This document shows, one piece after another, positions 20,766 through 32,532 of a DNA stretch of 64,000 nt. How positions within the stretch are numbered: position 1 is the first letter of the stretch; each line of letters starts with the position of its first letter. Source of the DNA: Piezodorus guildinii (taxonomy: Eukaryota > Arthropoda > Insecta > Hemiptera > Pentatomidae). Made by a program: the position numbers and the translations under genes. The notes under the pieces are model-generated. The model saw only the letters and a list, made by a program, of their open reading frames with translations, was not told the origin of the DNA and did not search any database. The stretch is taken from contig CM041298.1 in assembly GCA_023052935.1 (NCBI GenBank), positions 115,303,977 through 115,367,976 on the forward strand, written 5' to 3'.

Positions 20766-21497
20766 TATAAAAATCTGGTGTGGGCAACACACGACTTTCG
20801 TTTACCTCCGTTTTTAAAATCGCTTATAGAATTTCCAAATACAGTTAGAGATAAAAATGAGTGAAACCATTAAAGAATTAATTAAATTAAATTAATATAG
20901 AAACATGTAGTCTTTCTCTTTCAAACGGTATATTATACATCTATATTACTGTTCTTATGTTCAAAAACAAAATTGGCGCTGTGCTTCATTGACAAGCCGC
21001 CAGGCTGCAGCACGGTCAACATGAATTTTCCTTGTCGGGAACCCAAAAAACAGTTTGTTTTATCTGCTTTTCATCATCCTCCATTACCCTTTACAATTCT
21101 GTTAATCAGATAATATTTTTTATAAAATCTGTAGCTATCCAACGGTACATTATACATCTATATTACTATTGTTGTGTTCAAAAACACAAAAAATGCATTA
21201 AAAAATATTTGTTCAGGTTTCTCCTTTAGTTGTTTATCAAATTCGCTCAACGTGCAGATCTAACTGTAAATTATCAATGGTAACAAGATAATGTAGTTAT
21301 TTTTATAGAATCTATAAAATTAAAGGTACTTTAGAGGAAGAAAATTTAAAATATCTGCATTTTTGCGCTAGAGTTACCACACACGGACACACAGACATTT
21401 TTGCGGGCCTTGAATATTAGCACCCAGGGTACCCTAAAACGTGTATTGTCGTTGAAAACTATATTTCATATACAGGCAAGTGAAAATAAAAATAAGT
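20766..21497 (+). repeat. Family A copy with a ~90-bp private insert
   Basis: Starts AATCTGGTGTGGGCAACACA and ends AGGCAAGTGAAAATAAAAA. After GTTCAAAAACAAAATTGGCG it carries a segment (about 20967-21050: TTCATTGACAAGCCGCCAGG...GGGAACCCAAAAAACAG) seen elsewhere only in the copy at 56310-56640. The rest follows the family. Confidence 0.75.
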
Positions 21498-21839
21498 ACT
21501 TGCACTCTAGGTCCGTTGTTGGTTGTAAACTTTTACATTCATGAATTTTTCACAGAATATATTTGCCCGAAGTTTTTCGATATATATAAAAAAATATAAT
21601 CTGGAGTAGATTATACGATGTGTGAGAAGAAACTGTTCCTTTGGGTGGAATGATTAGCATATAAATAGTCCTAACACAAGAGGCCCGGGGCTAGGAGATG
21701 AGGAAGTGGGGGTGAAAAGGGCTGAATTACTTTAATAGATTTAAACCCGCCTTCTTTGACACTACCTGGAATATAAATAGCCTTATAATCAAGAAAAAAC
21801 ACACCACTAAAAAAAGTGTTTGAACAATGCCATTAAGAT
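21498..21839. other. Unassigned interval
   Basis: AT-rich with short GC patches at 21680-21720. Nothing supported. Confidence 0.3.
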
Positions 21840-22790
21840 GTAGCTTTACTTTTACAAAGTTTTTTAATTTATCATTTTCGATAATGAACCTTGCTTACGT
21901 TTCAAGATACGTATAATACGAATAAAGAATAAAATTGTATTTATTTATAATAATTTACAACTGTATTAAAGAACACAATGAGTAAATATGTAGAATGAAA
22001 AAAAAAAAGTCATACAATTTCATGAGAAAAAACTACCTAATGGTAGCACTTCACTATTTTAAGGCAGTAGATCCCGAGGCCACCTTTTCAGTCGCCTCGG
22101 AGGGTTATCAGGGATATCTAAGGAAGATAAATTACGGACAAGTGGATTTGTATGGGCAGGGAGTTTAGAATGGAAAGAGGAGTATCTATCACGGACTATG
22201 TCTGCAACAAATGGGATGTTTAGGTCATTATGGAGGAGTTTATTTGTGACAAAATAAGGGGCATTCAGGATTTTGCGAAGGATTTTGGATTGTAACGACT
22301 GGATGTGGGAGGAATTAGATGGTTTCGTAGAGCCCAAAAGCTCGATTCCATATGTCCAAATATATCTGATAATAGTGATGTAAATGAGTCTTTTGTAATA
22401 TATTGGAAGATTTGAACGTTTGTCTATTAAGTTTTATAAGAATCGATATCTTCGAGCAGTTTCTAGTCGTTTCAGTCTTGTGTGAGGATACGAATAAAAA
22501 TTAATATAGAGTTGACAAATAACGAATAAAAAGCGCGATAAAGAAGAAAAAGATCCATATATTTAAGTCAAATTAGAAGAGATTTAATTCTCCAAAACTC
22601 GGTTATTATTGATGACAGAGAAGGAAAATAAAAGGTGTTCTGGAATCAGCATATTTTATTTTAATAAAAATCGAAGGAAAAGAAAAGAAAATACTAAAGA
22701 AGTATAGTAGAAAGGGTTTTAATTTATCATTTTCAAAAATGAACATTTGTAATCGACCAAAAAAAAAATTAGGGTTATACTATACCCTTG
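21840..22790 (-). repeat. Family B copy interrupted by a Jockey insertion
   Basis: Family B text on both sides of 21927-22487: TTACGTTTCAAGATACGTAT on the left, then ATACGAATAAAAATTAATAT and CTCGGTTATTATTGATGACA on the right. A further short family B start (ATGAACATTTGTAATCGACC) lies at about 22730-22770. Confidence 0.6.
21927..22487 (-). pseudogene. Jockey-like LINE 3' end with 11-bp target duplication
   Basis: 5'-truncated copy. The complement encodes GSTKPSNSSHIQSLQSKILR, ILNAPYFVTNKLLHNDLNIP and DNPPRRLKRWPRDLLP (22059-22337). ATACGAATAAA is exact at 21916-21926 and 22488-22498. The short poly(A) is degraded (TGTATTTATTTATAATAA on the plus strand). Confidence 0.83.
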
Positions 22791-23534
22791 GAAAGCTTAA
22801 GATTTTAGAAAAATTAATATTAAAAAAAATAAGTCGCACAAGTATAAGCATATGGACATATGTTATTTGTAATATTGTAATTCACAATTGCCACCGAACA
22901 GTATCGTAAGGTAGATTCTCCCATACAGTACTCAAGAATTTAGAAAAAATATTAGTTTGAGATGTTATTAAAATAAACGGAAAGTAGTTATAAATCCATA
23001 AACTAATATAGTTCATGATTATTTCTAATAAATTATTTTATTTCTGTTTACTTTTTACATAAGGTTTGGATAGTTTTTCTTGACTCCAATTCTATTGTCC
23101 TAGTGTGTGGCAGATTGTATTCTTTCTCGTTTAATAAAAGATTTTCAAAAAAAAAAAAAAAAAAAACTTTTAGATTATTTTATGAAAACAGGTGTTTCAA
23201 TGTAAACTGAATGGGATTCGTACGGAAACTAAATTGAGTTTTTAAAATTTATTTAGTAAAAGTTTATTTGAAATATAAAAATAGTAATAAACCGAATGAA
23301 ATAGAAACCAATGTAACAAACAAATATGTTGAACCAATTTTGGTCTTTCGACCACTTTATGTATCTAACTTCTGCCGTTGGTTAAATTTAATGAAGGCCC
23401 AGAGAGGATGGTAACAACTATGACGGAATTAACCTTATTCCGGTATGTTATGAAATTTCGTCAATCCTAACCTGTCGAAACACGAAATGCAAGGTAGAGA
23501 TTATAATTTTATTAAAAATCAAGTAAGTATTGTA
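22791..23534. other. Unassigned interval with a poly(A)-tailed stretch
   Basis: AT-rich. At 23125-23166 AATAAAAGATTTTC precedes about 20 A residues, a polyadenylation-signal-plus-tail arrangement suggesting a retroposed transcript end. No coding sequence was recognised upstream, so its origin is unknown. Confidence 0.35.
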
Positions 23535-24283
23535 AGTTTAAAAAATCAGGTGCGAGCAACACACGACTTTCACTTACCTTCATTTTTAAAATCAATAAAA
23601 GAATTTTCAAAAATCAATTAGAGATAAAAATACGTGTAACTATTAAAGAATTAATTAAATTGAATTAATATAGAAACTTGTGTTTTATTAAAAAATCTAT
23701 TATATTATTATCTAAAATGATCAGTTAGTTTTATGTTAATTTCATCACTCTCTATTAACTTTTAAAAGCTTGAGTATGAGATAATATTTTTTCTAAAATC
23801 TTTAGCTTTCCAACGGTATATCATACATGTATATTACTGCTCTTATGTTCAAAAACGAAAAATTGCATTAAAAAAATATCTGTTTACTCGTTTAGTTGGG
23901 TATCGAATTCATTCAATTTATATATTTACCTGTTTTTCATCAGTGGTAACGAGATAATCTAAAAAATTAAAGGTAATTTAGAGAAAAAAATTTAAAATAT
24001 CGGCATTTAAGCCCTGTCAGACCGTTTTAATCAGAAAGAAACCTACATGATATTAAAGCCCATTAAATTTTACATCGATATAGCGAGTTTAATCAAAATC
24101 GTCGGAACCGTTTTCGAGAAAATCGAAAAAAGGTGCAAAATGCATGGTATAAAGTGGCTCTTCTGGTAAGCTCAATTTGATGAAAAAAGTTTTGTCACGT
24201 CTCGGGCGTATTGTTGTCTTAAATATGAAATTTCAGTTTCATAGGACTTACCTTATATATAGTAAGTGAAAGTAAAAAGTAAT
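23535..24283 (+). repeat. Family A copy
   Basis: Starts AATCAGGTGCGAGCAACACA, contains GTTTTGTCACGTCTCGGGCG, and jumps from CATAGGACTTACC directly to TTATATATAGTAAGTGAAAG, deleting the (CA)n and GACCTTTTTGCGGG part. Otherwise near full length. Confidence 0.8.
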
Positions 24284-24754
24284 GTTTTCAATTTTTATAA
24301 ATATTACCATGATCGTGAAATAAAAATTAAGGTGTAAAATAAATGATTTCTTGAAATGTTTTATTAATATAGAGTACTAACAGAAGTTATAAAAAATTAA
24401 TAAAATAAAAAAAGTTCATCATAAGAAGAAGCTGTGTATAAATAGGGAGTAGTGCCTTGAAGAAATATTTTATTTAGAGCTTGCTAGTGGAGGCAAGTCA
24501 CGAATTTTACCTGAATTATTGCTCTCCTTTCTAACATGGCCCTTTTTCTAATACCTTACATTACTAAAACTCCAAACATCAAGTTTTAAATTATTTTTTT
24601 ATTAACTTCTTGTGATGAAGAAAAACGTTTTTAATTTCCTACAGAATATGTAGTTGTTATCTTATTTGTCATTTCGAGTTCTAATAATTAATAAATCATA
24701 AGGGGACCAAAGGACGACTGGATAAGACAAAAAAATATTAAAATAGAATAGAAT
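24284..24754. other. Unassigned interval
   Basis: AT-rich, no ORF, repeat family or signal recognised. Confidence 0.3.
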
Positions 24755-25935
24755 AGAAAATAATCTTTATTCTGGGACATAGTCCCTTAAGAACAACAAA
24801 TATGTACAATTAAAGTATACAGTGTGTCTGGCCAAAAGACCAAATGATCATGATTAATTCTTATTTACAATGGTGTAAGAAGTAATAAAATTAAAAAAAA
24901 AAAAAAAAAGAAAAAAAGGAATATATCTATACAATAAAACAAAAGAGTAAAATAAATAAACTTCTTCAGATGCATACTTTTGCTGAACAAAACTAAATTT
25001 AAAAAGATTAATAAATTAAATAAGGTATGATCAATAAATAATATTTCCTTTTTACATTCAAAATCTGATTTTTGATATAAAACCTCATTGCTGTTGAGCG
25101 TCTGTTTGGGAATACAGGAGGTATTGGAACAGTTGGGACTTGAATGATGATAGAGATGAAGCATGGCGGATATGAGTAGGTAGGGAATTCCAGAGATTTG
25201 CAGAGCGGACAAGAAAGGAATGATCAAAAGTTGTTGTTCTATGGGTAGGAATGTAAAGGTCAGAATGGCGGGACCTTGTTTCGAGGGAGTGGATTGACGA
25301 TTTAAATTGTAGAAGACTGTTGATATAAGGAGGGAGCTTGGTGTTAATGGTTTGGTAAAGGAATGATCCTAGGAAATATTGTCTACGAATTGGAGGGAGG
25401 AGCCACTTTAACTCGCCGTATAAATGGGTTACATGAGACCGCTTCGGAGTTTTGAGGACAAATCTTAAAAATATGTTCATAATTCGTTTTAGTCTGTCCT
25501 CAAGCACTTTCGGGAGGCCACCATATACTAAGCAGCAATAGTCAAAGTGGGGGAAAACAAGTGAGGAAATAAGGAGGTTACGGATGGATAGTGGAAGAAA
25601 ATGACGGGAACACGATGAAAGTATTTGAGGGTACTTATTGTTCTGCGTGAAATTTGGGCAATATGGGGTTTCCATGAAAGGGTTTGGTCAATGGTAATAC
25701 CCAGGTTTTTGATTGAGGAACTGTAGGTGATTGGATAATGATTTAGGGTTAGATTCGGAAATTTATTGTTGGATCTAAGGAGGGAACTGGAACCTATAAC
25801 AATGGCTTGAGTTTTCATAGCATTCAACCTTAGTTTCGTTCGAAAATCGAATGCAATTAAATTTAACCAAATTCTGAAAAAAGACATAACATTAGAGATA
25901 GCCCGATTAGAGGCAGCAATTTTAAAGCCAATAAC
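24755..25935 (-). pseudogene. CR1/L2-like LINE ORF2 C-terminal part and 3' UTR
   Basis: Minus-strand LINE downstream of the catalytic core. First frame (25528-25944): LRLNAMKTQAIVIGSSSLLR, IKNLGITIDQTLSWKPHIAQ, ISRRTISTLKYFHR. After a frameshift near 25600 (25085-25675): LSIRNLLISSLVFPHFDYCC, KTPKRSHVTHLYGELKWLLP, LPPYINSLLQFKS, and the C-terminal RSANLWNSLPTHIRHASSLS. The TGA is at 25085. The 3' UTR ends GGGACTATGTCCCAGAATAA with a (TTCTA)n-like tail near 24750. Related copies: 15122-16101 and 46716-47304. Confidence 0.8.
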
Positions 25936-25965
25936 AGCTGGCATAAATAATATTAACCAAAAAGA

Positions 25966-26735
25966 AAAAATCTGGTGGTCAACACACGACTTTCATGCAT
26001 CTCTGTTTTAAAAATCGATTACAGAATTTTCAAATACAGTCAAAGATAAAAATTAGTTAAACCCTTAAGGAATTAAATAAATTATATTTCTATAGAAACA
26101 TATGTTCTATTAAAAAAATCTATTGTATTATTATCTAAAATAATCAGTTACTTTTATCATTTTTTTTCACTATTTATTAAATTTTTCAAGCTTGTGTATA
26201 AGATAATATTTTTCCTAAACTCTTTGGCTTTCCAACGGTACATTATACATATCTGTTACTGTTCTTATGTTCAAAAACAAAACAATTTAAAAAAATAAAT
26301 ATTATTTTCCTTTAGTTGGGTATAGAATTCATTCAATTTATATATTTACCTGTTTCTCATCATTGGTAACGAGATAATATGGTTATTTTTACATAATCTA
26401 AAAAAATAAAGATACTTTAAAGGAAGAAAATTTAAAATATCGGCAGTTAAGCCCTGTAAACCTTTTTTAATCAGAATTAAACCTACATGATATTAAAGCC
26501 CATTAAATTTTACATCGATATAGCAAGATCGTTTTAGTTCGTTTTAGTAGAGTTTTAGAGAAAATCGTAAAATGGTTCAAAATGCATGATATAAAGTGGC
26601 TCTTCTGGTTAGCTGATTTTGATGAATAAGTCGTTGTAACATTTCGGGCGTATAGTTGTTCTAAATATGAAATTTCAGTATCATAGGACCATTCGTTTAC
26701 ACGCGGGAGTCCCCCCTCCACACACACACACACAC
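25966..26735 (+). repeat. Family A copy, 3' end lost
   Basis: Starts AATCTGGTGGTCAACACACG, proceeds through all landmarks to GCGGGAGTCCCCCCTCC and (CA)n, then breaks into a Jockey scrap instead of the usual GACCTTTTTGCGGG end. Confidence 0.78.
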
Positions 26736-26749
26736 ATTCATAATTCAGA

Positions 26750-26812
26750 AACCGTTTTGAGGATTTGTTGAGTAGATGTTGTAGTAATCTGTAGCTCTTT
26801 GTCGTTTCAGTA
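26750..26812 (-). pseudogene. Short Jockey-like scrap
   Basis: The complement encodes ETTKSYRLLQHLLNKSSK, matching KRQETARRYRLLQHLLDKRS of other Jockey copies. Only about 60 bp. Confidence 0.55.
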
Positions 26813-27265
26813 CATATTCTTAAATTAAATGTTTTTTCCGACAATTTAGGCGTATAATAATCATCAGAATTTTTCCGAAATCTTAAGAAATACTAGTACG
26901 AAAATTATCATACAGTTTTCTCCCAAATTTTCAGTCTTTTTTCCGACTGTATCTCGTAAACGAATCTAAGAATTTTCACCAATTCGACAATTTTTCTGAA
27001 TATTTTAATGGAAACTAATACAGGAAACAATGTTAACTTACTTTAAAAAATATTAAATATTTTTAGGTTTATTTTAAATTAAAAAAATATCCATATTTTT
27101 AACTCAATAATCCTTTTATTTTCTTAGTTATAATAAAAAGCTGACAAGACTTTTTTTTTTCTAATAGAATGGACAGATAATAGGATCCTTTAAAATAGCA
27201 AAAGGCGAAAACGAAGGAGAGAAAAAAGAAAATATAAAGATTGTTTAGTAAAAAATGTATCCGTT
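26813..27265. other. Unassigned interval
   Basis: AT-rich with a T run at 27151-27162. No gene or repeat family recognised. Confidence 0.3.
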
Positions 27266-28262
27266 ACTTTCACTTACCTATATATGAAATATATAGTAAG
27301 GGAAAGTATTGCGATCGTGAAAAATTTCGACGGAAATACACCTATAAGGGTCCCCTGAGTCCGAATAACCAAGTCCCGAAAAAAGGTCTGTGTGTGTGGT
27401 AACTCAATTAACTGACGAAAACGAAAAATCCTATGAAACTGAAATTTCATGTTTAAGACAAATATACGCCCGAGATATTACAGCAACTTTTTCATCGAAA
27501 TCAGCTAACCAGAAGAGCCACTTTATACCATGCATTTTGTACCTTTTTACGGTTTCCTCAAAAACGGCTCTAACGATTTTGATTAAACTCTATATATCGA
27601 TGTAAAATTTAATGGGCTTTAACATCATGTAAGTTTCATTCTGATTGAAATAGTCTGACAGGGCTTAAATGCTGATATTTTAAATTCTCTTCTTCTAAAT
27701 GACCTCTAATTTTGTACATTCCAAAAGATTAACTACATCATTAATGACGTCCAAGTATACAAGTTGGACGAATTTGATGACTATTCTTCCTCTAAAGTAC
27801 AATAAAATTTATATATTTCAAAAGAATAATGTATCTGTTTTATAGATTTAAAAAAAAAATCAACATCATCCTATTAGCATAGATAAATAACGGCTAAATA
27901 TGAAAGTTAGGCGAATTTGATAAACAATTAAAGGAGAAAACTGCAAACATATTTCTTTGTGCAATTTTTGTGTTTTCGAACACAAGAATAGTAATATAGA
28001 TGTATTTTAAGATTTTAGAAAAAATATTATCTGATAAACGGGATTGTAAAGGGTAATGGAGAGTGATGAAAAGCTGATAAAACTAACTGATTTTTGTAGT
28101 TAAAAATATAATAGATTATTTAATAAAATACATGTTTCAATTGAAATTTAATTTAATTAATTCTTTAAGAATTCATTTTTATCTCTACATGTATTTAAAA
28201 AAATTTCAATTGATTTTAACAACGGAGGTAAGTGAAAGTCGTGTGTTGAGCGCACTAATTTT
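27266..28262 (-). repeat. Family A copy, near complete (reference copy)
   Basis: About 1 kb. The terminal hairpin is intact at 27266-27307: arm ACTTTCACTTACCTATATAT, loop GAA, arm ATATATAGTAAGGGAAAGT. It ends at 28262 with GGAGGTAAGTGAAAGTCGTG TGTTGAGCGCA. The 14-bp AGGTAAGTGAAAGT next to one end is the inverse complement of the outer hairpin arm, giving subterminal inverted repeats. No protein. Confidence 0.85.
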
Positions 28263-28764
28263 TATTCAAAAAGAACCTACAAATAAATGTATTCACTCAA
28301 ATAAATTACACATATAATAAAAATTGATAGAAGAATATATTAAGTAGCTCGTAATAAAAACAAGCAATCCATTCCTCAAGAAGAAAATTAGGAAGAAATA
28401 GAAACAAATTTAGAGGCTCAGCTTAGACTGGTGAATAAAAACCGTTGGTCTGTCAGTGCCAAGATCAGAGCCATACATCAGCCGGCGCTGGACCAATCAG
28501 ATGCGGTGCTTCCGACTAGGAGTTAATCTCTAAATCACATTGGTCCAATATAGATCCAATAAAGGCGAAGCTATTGCAACGCTGTTATCCATGGCAATAA
28601 ATATGTCTCATTTCGAGTGCCGCCTGTTATCCAAGTTGACCTGTCAAATCTCCGCCAACTGAGTAACATTCATCGACAATTTTTTTTAGACCTACTTTTT
28701 AGTTAAACATTTAACATAAACTAAAATTTCATTTCCTATAGAAGTAAAGGAGTGGAATTTTTTT
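28263..28764. other. Unassigned interval
   Basis: Contains a less AT-rich block at 28430-28680 with GGACCAATCAGATGCGG and CATTGGTCCAATATAG, which are partly inverse of each other. No ORF or family recognised. Confidence 0.3.
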
Positions 28765-29800
28765 TTTTTATTTGTTTATTTATTGGAATTTACAACTGTA
28801 TAATGGAATACAACAAGTAAATTTAACTAAAATATAAAAAGGCATGAAACACAAGTAGAGAAGATTCCCATTGGAAGCACTCTAAAAATATTCTGAAAGG
28901 TCTCGGGGCCGTCTCCTTTCCAGGCGCCTCGGAGGATTGTCATGAATTGAAGACAGGGGGGGATTGAAACTAGAGGTTTAGGGTGGGAATGGAGTTTGTC
29001 ATGAAAGGAATGGTATCTAGATAGGGCCAAATCAGCAACATACGGAATATTATGGTCTTCACGAATCAGTTTATTAGTTGCAAAGTAAGGAGCATTGCGG
29101 ATTTTACCAGGGATTTTGGATTATAGAGATTTGATAAGGGAAGAATTTGATGGTTTAGTGGAGCCCCAAAGCTCTACTCCGTAAGTCCAGATAGTTCTTA
29201 TAATGGTCATGTAGATTATTTTGTAGTTAAGTGGAAGATTAGAACGTTTGTCTAGTGAGTGTTGAAGTAGGCGAAAACGTCGTGCAGTTTCTTGTCGTTT
29301 CAGTCTTGTATAAGGATTCCAAGTAAGGCGTTTGTCAAGGTGTAGTCCTAGATATCGGATCTGTTCAACCGGGAAAAGAGGAGTATCATTGAAGGAGACA
29401 GTAGGGCAGGATGTCATTGGTTTACGACGAAGGGTAAAGGTAATTTATTTTAATTTTCCAGTCCGGATAAATGTATCCGGTCTCTGATGTGGGATTGGAG
29501 AGTTTGAGAGGCAATAGTTGGATCAGCATTGACTGATAACACACATGTGTCATCAGAAAAGGTAGAAAGGAAAATGTTAGGATGGGACAGGATATCAGCT
29601 GTATAAACTGTGAAAAGAATGGGTCCTAGTATACTGCCTTGAGGAACACCAGCAAACTGGCTAAAAATGGATGAATAGGAATTATTATGATTTGCTTTGA
29701 AGGATTTGTCAGGCAGGTAGGACTGGATGATAAGGAAGTATGTAGGGGGGAGGAATTTGCGTAGTTTGTAAAGTGATCCCGGGTGCCAAGGGGTGAAATT
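28765..29800 (-). pseudogene. Jockey-like LINE reaching the RT core
   Basis: Longest minus-strand Jockey copy. The complement starts near TPWHPGSLYKLRKFLP (about 29750-29800), then AGVPQGSILGPILFTVYTAD and the catalytic motif as TFSDDTCVL, where FADD would be expected, so Ala is Ser. Next come IRYLGLHLDKRLTWNPYTRL and RTIWTYGVELWGSTKPSNSS (29121-29417), then SRYHSFHDKLHSHPKPLVSI (28827-29030). Several frameshifts. The poly(A) is the T run at 28759-28771. Confidence 0.83.
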
Positions 29801-29805
29801 TTTAT

Positions 29806-30412
29806 TTTCTATTTACTTTATTTATCTATATATGAGATATATACTAAGGGAAAGTATTGCTATCGTAAAAATTTTCGAACTCCAGTTTTCCCCAGAAGTA
29901 CAAGTTTTGTTTTTATCTAGAGTAAATGGGATTTTTTTTTTTTAATCTACAAAATTATAAGTACTTTAGAGGAAGAAAATTTAAAATATAGGCAGTTAAG
30001 CCCTGTCAACCTATTTTAATCAGAATTAAACCTACATGATATTAAAGCCCATTAAATTTTACATCGATATAGCAAGTTTAATCAAAATCGTTAGAGCCGT
30101 TTTTGAGAAAATCACAAAAAGGTGCAAATTACATGGTATAAAGTGGCTCTTCTGGCTAGCCGATTTTGATGTAAAAGCTGCAGTAACATCTCGGGCGTAT
30201 AGTTGTCTTAGATTTGAAATTTCTTTTCGTACGACTTTTCACTTTTGCGCTAGACTTATCACACAAACGCACAGACCTTTTTTCGGGACTTTGTCATTTG
30301 TACTCAGGAGACCCTAAAACGTGTATTTACGTCGAAAACTGGAATTCGAAAATTTACAAGATCGCAATACTTTCCCTTATTATATATTTCATATATAGGT
30401 AAGTGAAAGTAA
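29806..30412. repeat. Two family A fragments in opposite orientation
   Basis: A minus-sense end piece (about 29815-29925, starting TTTATCTATATATGAGATAT ATACTAAGGG) is followed by a plus-sense 3' half (29950-30412, GTACTTTAGAGGAAGAAAAT to GGTAAGTGAAAGTAAAAA). They form an inverted pair with unequal lengths. Confidence 0.72.
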
Positions 30413-30815
30413 AAATCAATATAAAGCTGATATATAACACCGATGTATGAGAAAAAAGAAACAGAGATTAACTATTTAGGGTGAACCTTTTTTAAGATTC
30501 CAAAAAGTTGGCCCCTAAAGAGGAGAGAGCCTATTGTAGCCTTCGGACCCTCGCTAACCTTTGCTGGACCTCGAGTTTCTCCTGGCCACTGATTAAGAAG
30601 CCCTTGTTACAGTTCCATTGTCCTAGGCTACATCAGCAACATTTGTATTACCCCGGGTCAATGCTTAGGCTCGACTAACTTTTAGGATTGTCAGGCCAAC
30701 TTGGTTCATTCCCTTGAGTAAATGGGCTTAAGATGAATGCTTGAGCTTTTGTCGAAAGTTTAGTCCATTCAGGGAGATTTTTGTTAAATTTCTCTCTGAT
30801 GAGGGTAATTCTCAG
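30413..30815. other. Unassigned interval
   Basis: Less AT-rich than average (30500-30720) but without a sustained open frame or known motif. Confidence 0.3.
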
Positions 30816-31880
30816 TCAAAAAACGCCCAGTCAAATTATTACACAATGGTTTATTATTTCCAGTTGACTATATTAGGATATAACTGTTTAAATAGCTGTT
30901 AATAGGAAATTAACTACTATAAAAAGCAATAAATAATTTAAAGGAAAATGGAATATTATCCCTCCTAATTTCAAAACGCTACGTGTCTACTACTTCTGAA
31001 CCAATTTCAATGATTCTTTCTTCATTTTGTAGAGATACTCGTATATAGATCAACTTATTTTTATTTTGCTTATCACGGTTTACTGATTCCAAAACTCTAT
31101 AAACATTTTTCCTTATCTTCAAAACTAACTTATTTATAGGCGTCTTTATGGTTTTCATTTTCTTTTTTTTTTCTCATTTTTATAATTATTCGCGTTTTTT
31201 TTGTTTTTGTTTTTTTTTTGGTTAAAAAGAGAAATAACTTTTTTCTTTATCTTCATAAAGAAACGAGTTATTAAATTGATTCACTTTTAATCGGCAGTCA
31301 TTTTAAAAATAACCAGCTGATATCAACGTCTTGGGGTTAGGATAATCGTTGCATGCCCGTGTATTTTTGTCGCGAATTTTTAAAAAAATAGTCAAGTAGT
31401 TTTGGAGATATACCGCGGACAAACTTTTTTTTTTTTTTTAATTTGTTGTTTCTTCATTTATTTAATGTCGCTTTATGCTACTATGGCTAATCGGACGATG
31501 CTACAGTGGGAGTCCTGAATTTTGCCTATCCAGGTTTTATTAGGATAAAGATCTTTAACGAGTACCTGACATCGCACAGGCTCGGGACCACCTTTTAACG
31601 TCCCCTCCGAAGGCGGCATAACTTAGGATTTTTTACTCCCATTAAAAAATCCTAGGACCACCTGCGGGATTGAACTCGTTACCTTTGGCATAGAGGCTAT
31701 TATGCTAACCACCCAGCTACAAGTGATCCTTTTTTTTTTTATTCGTTATTTGGATTTATACGTATCTTAAAACGTAACTTTCAAAGTTTGAGGTGAGGGG
31801 AAAGGAGGGTAATTTTTTTTTTTGGTCGATTACAAACGTTCATTATTGACAATAATAAACCAAAAAATTACAATTTAAAA
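30816..31880 (+). repeat. Family B copy interrupted by a SINE
   Basis: Plus sense: AAATTATTACACAATGGTTT, ATATAACTGTTTAAATAGCT, ATTATTCGCG, CGTTGCATGCCCGTGTATTT, then after the SINE ATTCGTTATTTGGATTTATA and GGTCGATTACAAACGTTC. The most complete copy of the family. Confidence 0.62.
31445..31730 (-). mobile_element. tRNA-derived SINE, family 1
   Basis: Minus-sense copy within the T tract of family B. The complement starts GGATCACTTGTAGCTGGGTG, with box B degraded to GAGTTCAATCCC, and the body TCCTAGGATTTTTTAATGGG, GGAGGGGACGTTAAAAGGTG, CCTGGATAGGC and GTAGCATAAAGCGACATTAA. Because it sits in poly(T), the target duplication cannot be read. Confidence 0.8.
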
Positions 31881-32045
31881 TTTTCTACTATCATTCCAAT
31901 TCCATAAAATTCCACATTTGGGTAACCTTCTGAATTCTACGTAGAAAGTATAAAAAGATAGTAAAATTTATATTTAATTATCTATGTATATTTAGCTAGT
32001 CTTCAGTTTTCAGGTCCTGGATTTAGTTGAATATATTATGTTAAT

Positions 32046-32240
32046 TCAGCTGGGGGCGACACTAGAGTATGGCTCCTGGTGCAGAACCAAACCAGCCTCT
32101 ATAAAGTAGGTATCCGAAATTAGGGGAAAACCTAGCGGCTGAGTGTGATCTCGGCCTTATCCCCTCATTTCGCGGTCGTTATCTCAACTCAGTATGTACT
32201 GAGCCCAGAACCCTTCATGGGTTGTAGAGGTACAGTTATT
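32046..32240 (+). mobile_element. SINE family 2, head missing
   Basis: Body only: CAGCCTCTATAAAGTAGGTA TCCGAAATTAGG, CCTAGCGGCTGAGTGTGATC, ending CTTCATGGGTTGTAGAGGTA. It aligns with 5657-5962 but lacks the pol III boxes. Confidence 0.65.
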
Positions 32241-32284
32241 TTATTTTATTTTTTTTAATTATGTACATTAAGACGCTGTTACAT

Positions 32285-32400
32285 AAGTAAAAACGCTGCA
32301 AATTATTACACAATGTCTTATTATTTCAAAATAAATATATTAGGGTATATCTGTTTATATAGCTGTTAATAAGCAATTTATATCAAATGTTAGAGAGACT
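32285..32400 (+). repeat. Family B start-region fragment
   Basis: AAAAACGCTGCAAATTATTA CACAATGTCTTATTATTTC and GCTGTTAATAAGCAATTTAT match the start of other family B copies. Confidence 0.5.
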
Positions 32401-32532
32401 TTTAATAATAATCCAGTTTTGGTAGAATTACATATATTATAATTTGTTTGATTGTTTGGTTTTAGGGCGTACAACAGCTTGGTCATCAACGCCCGGAATT
32501 ATAATTTGCGACTTCAATATATAAAATTCTTT

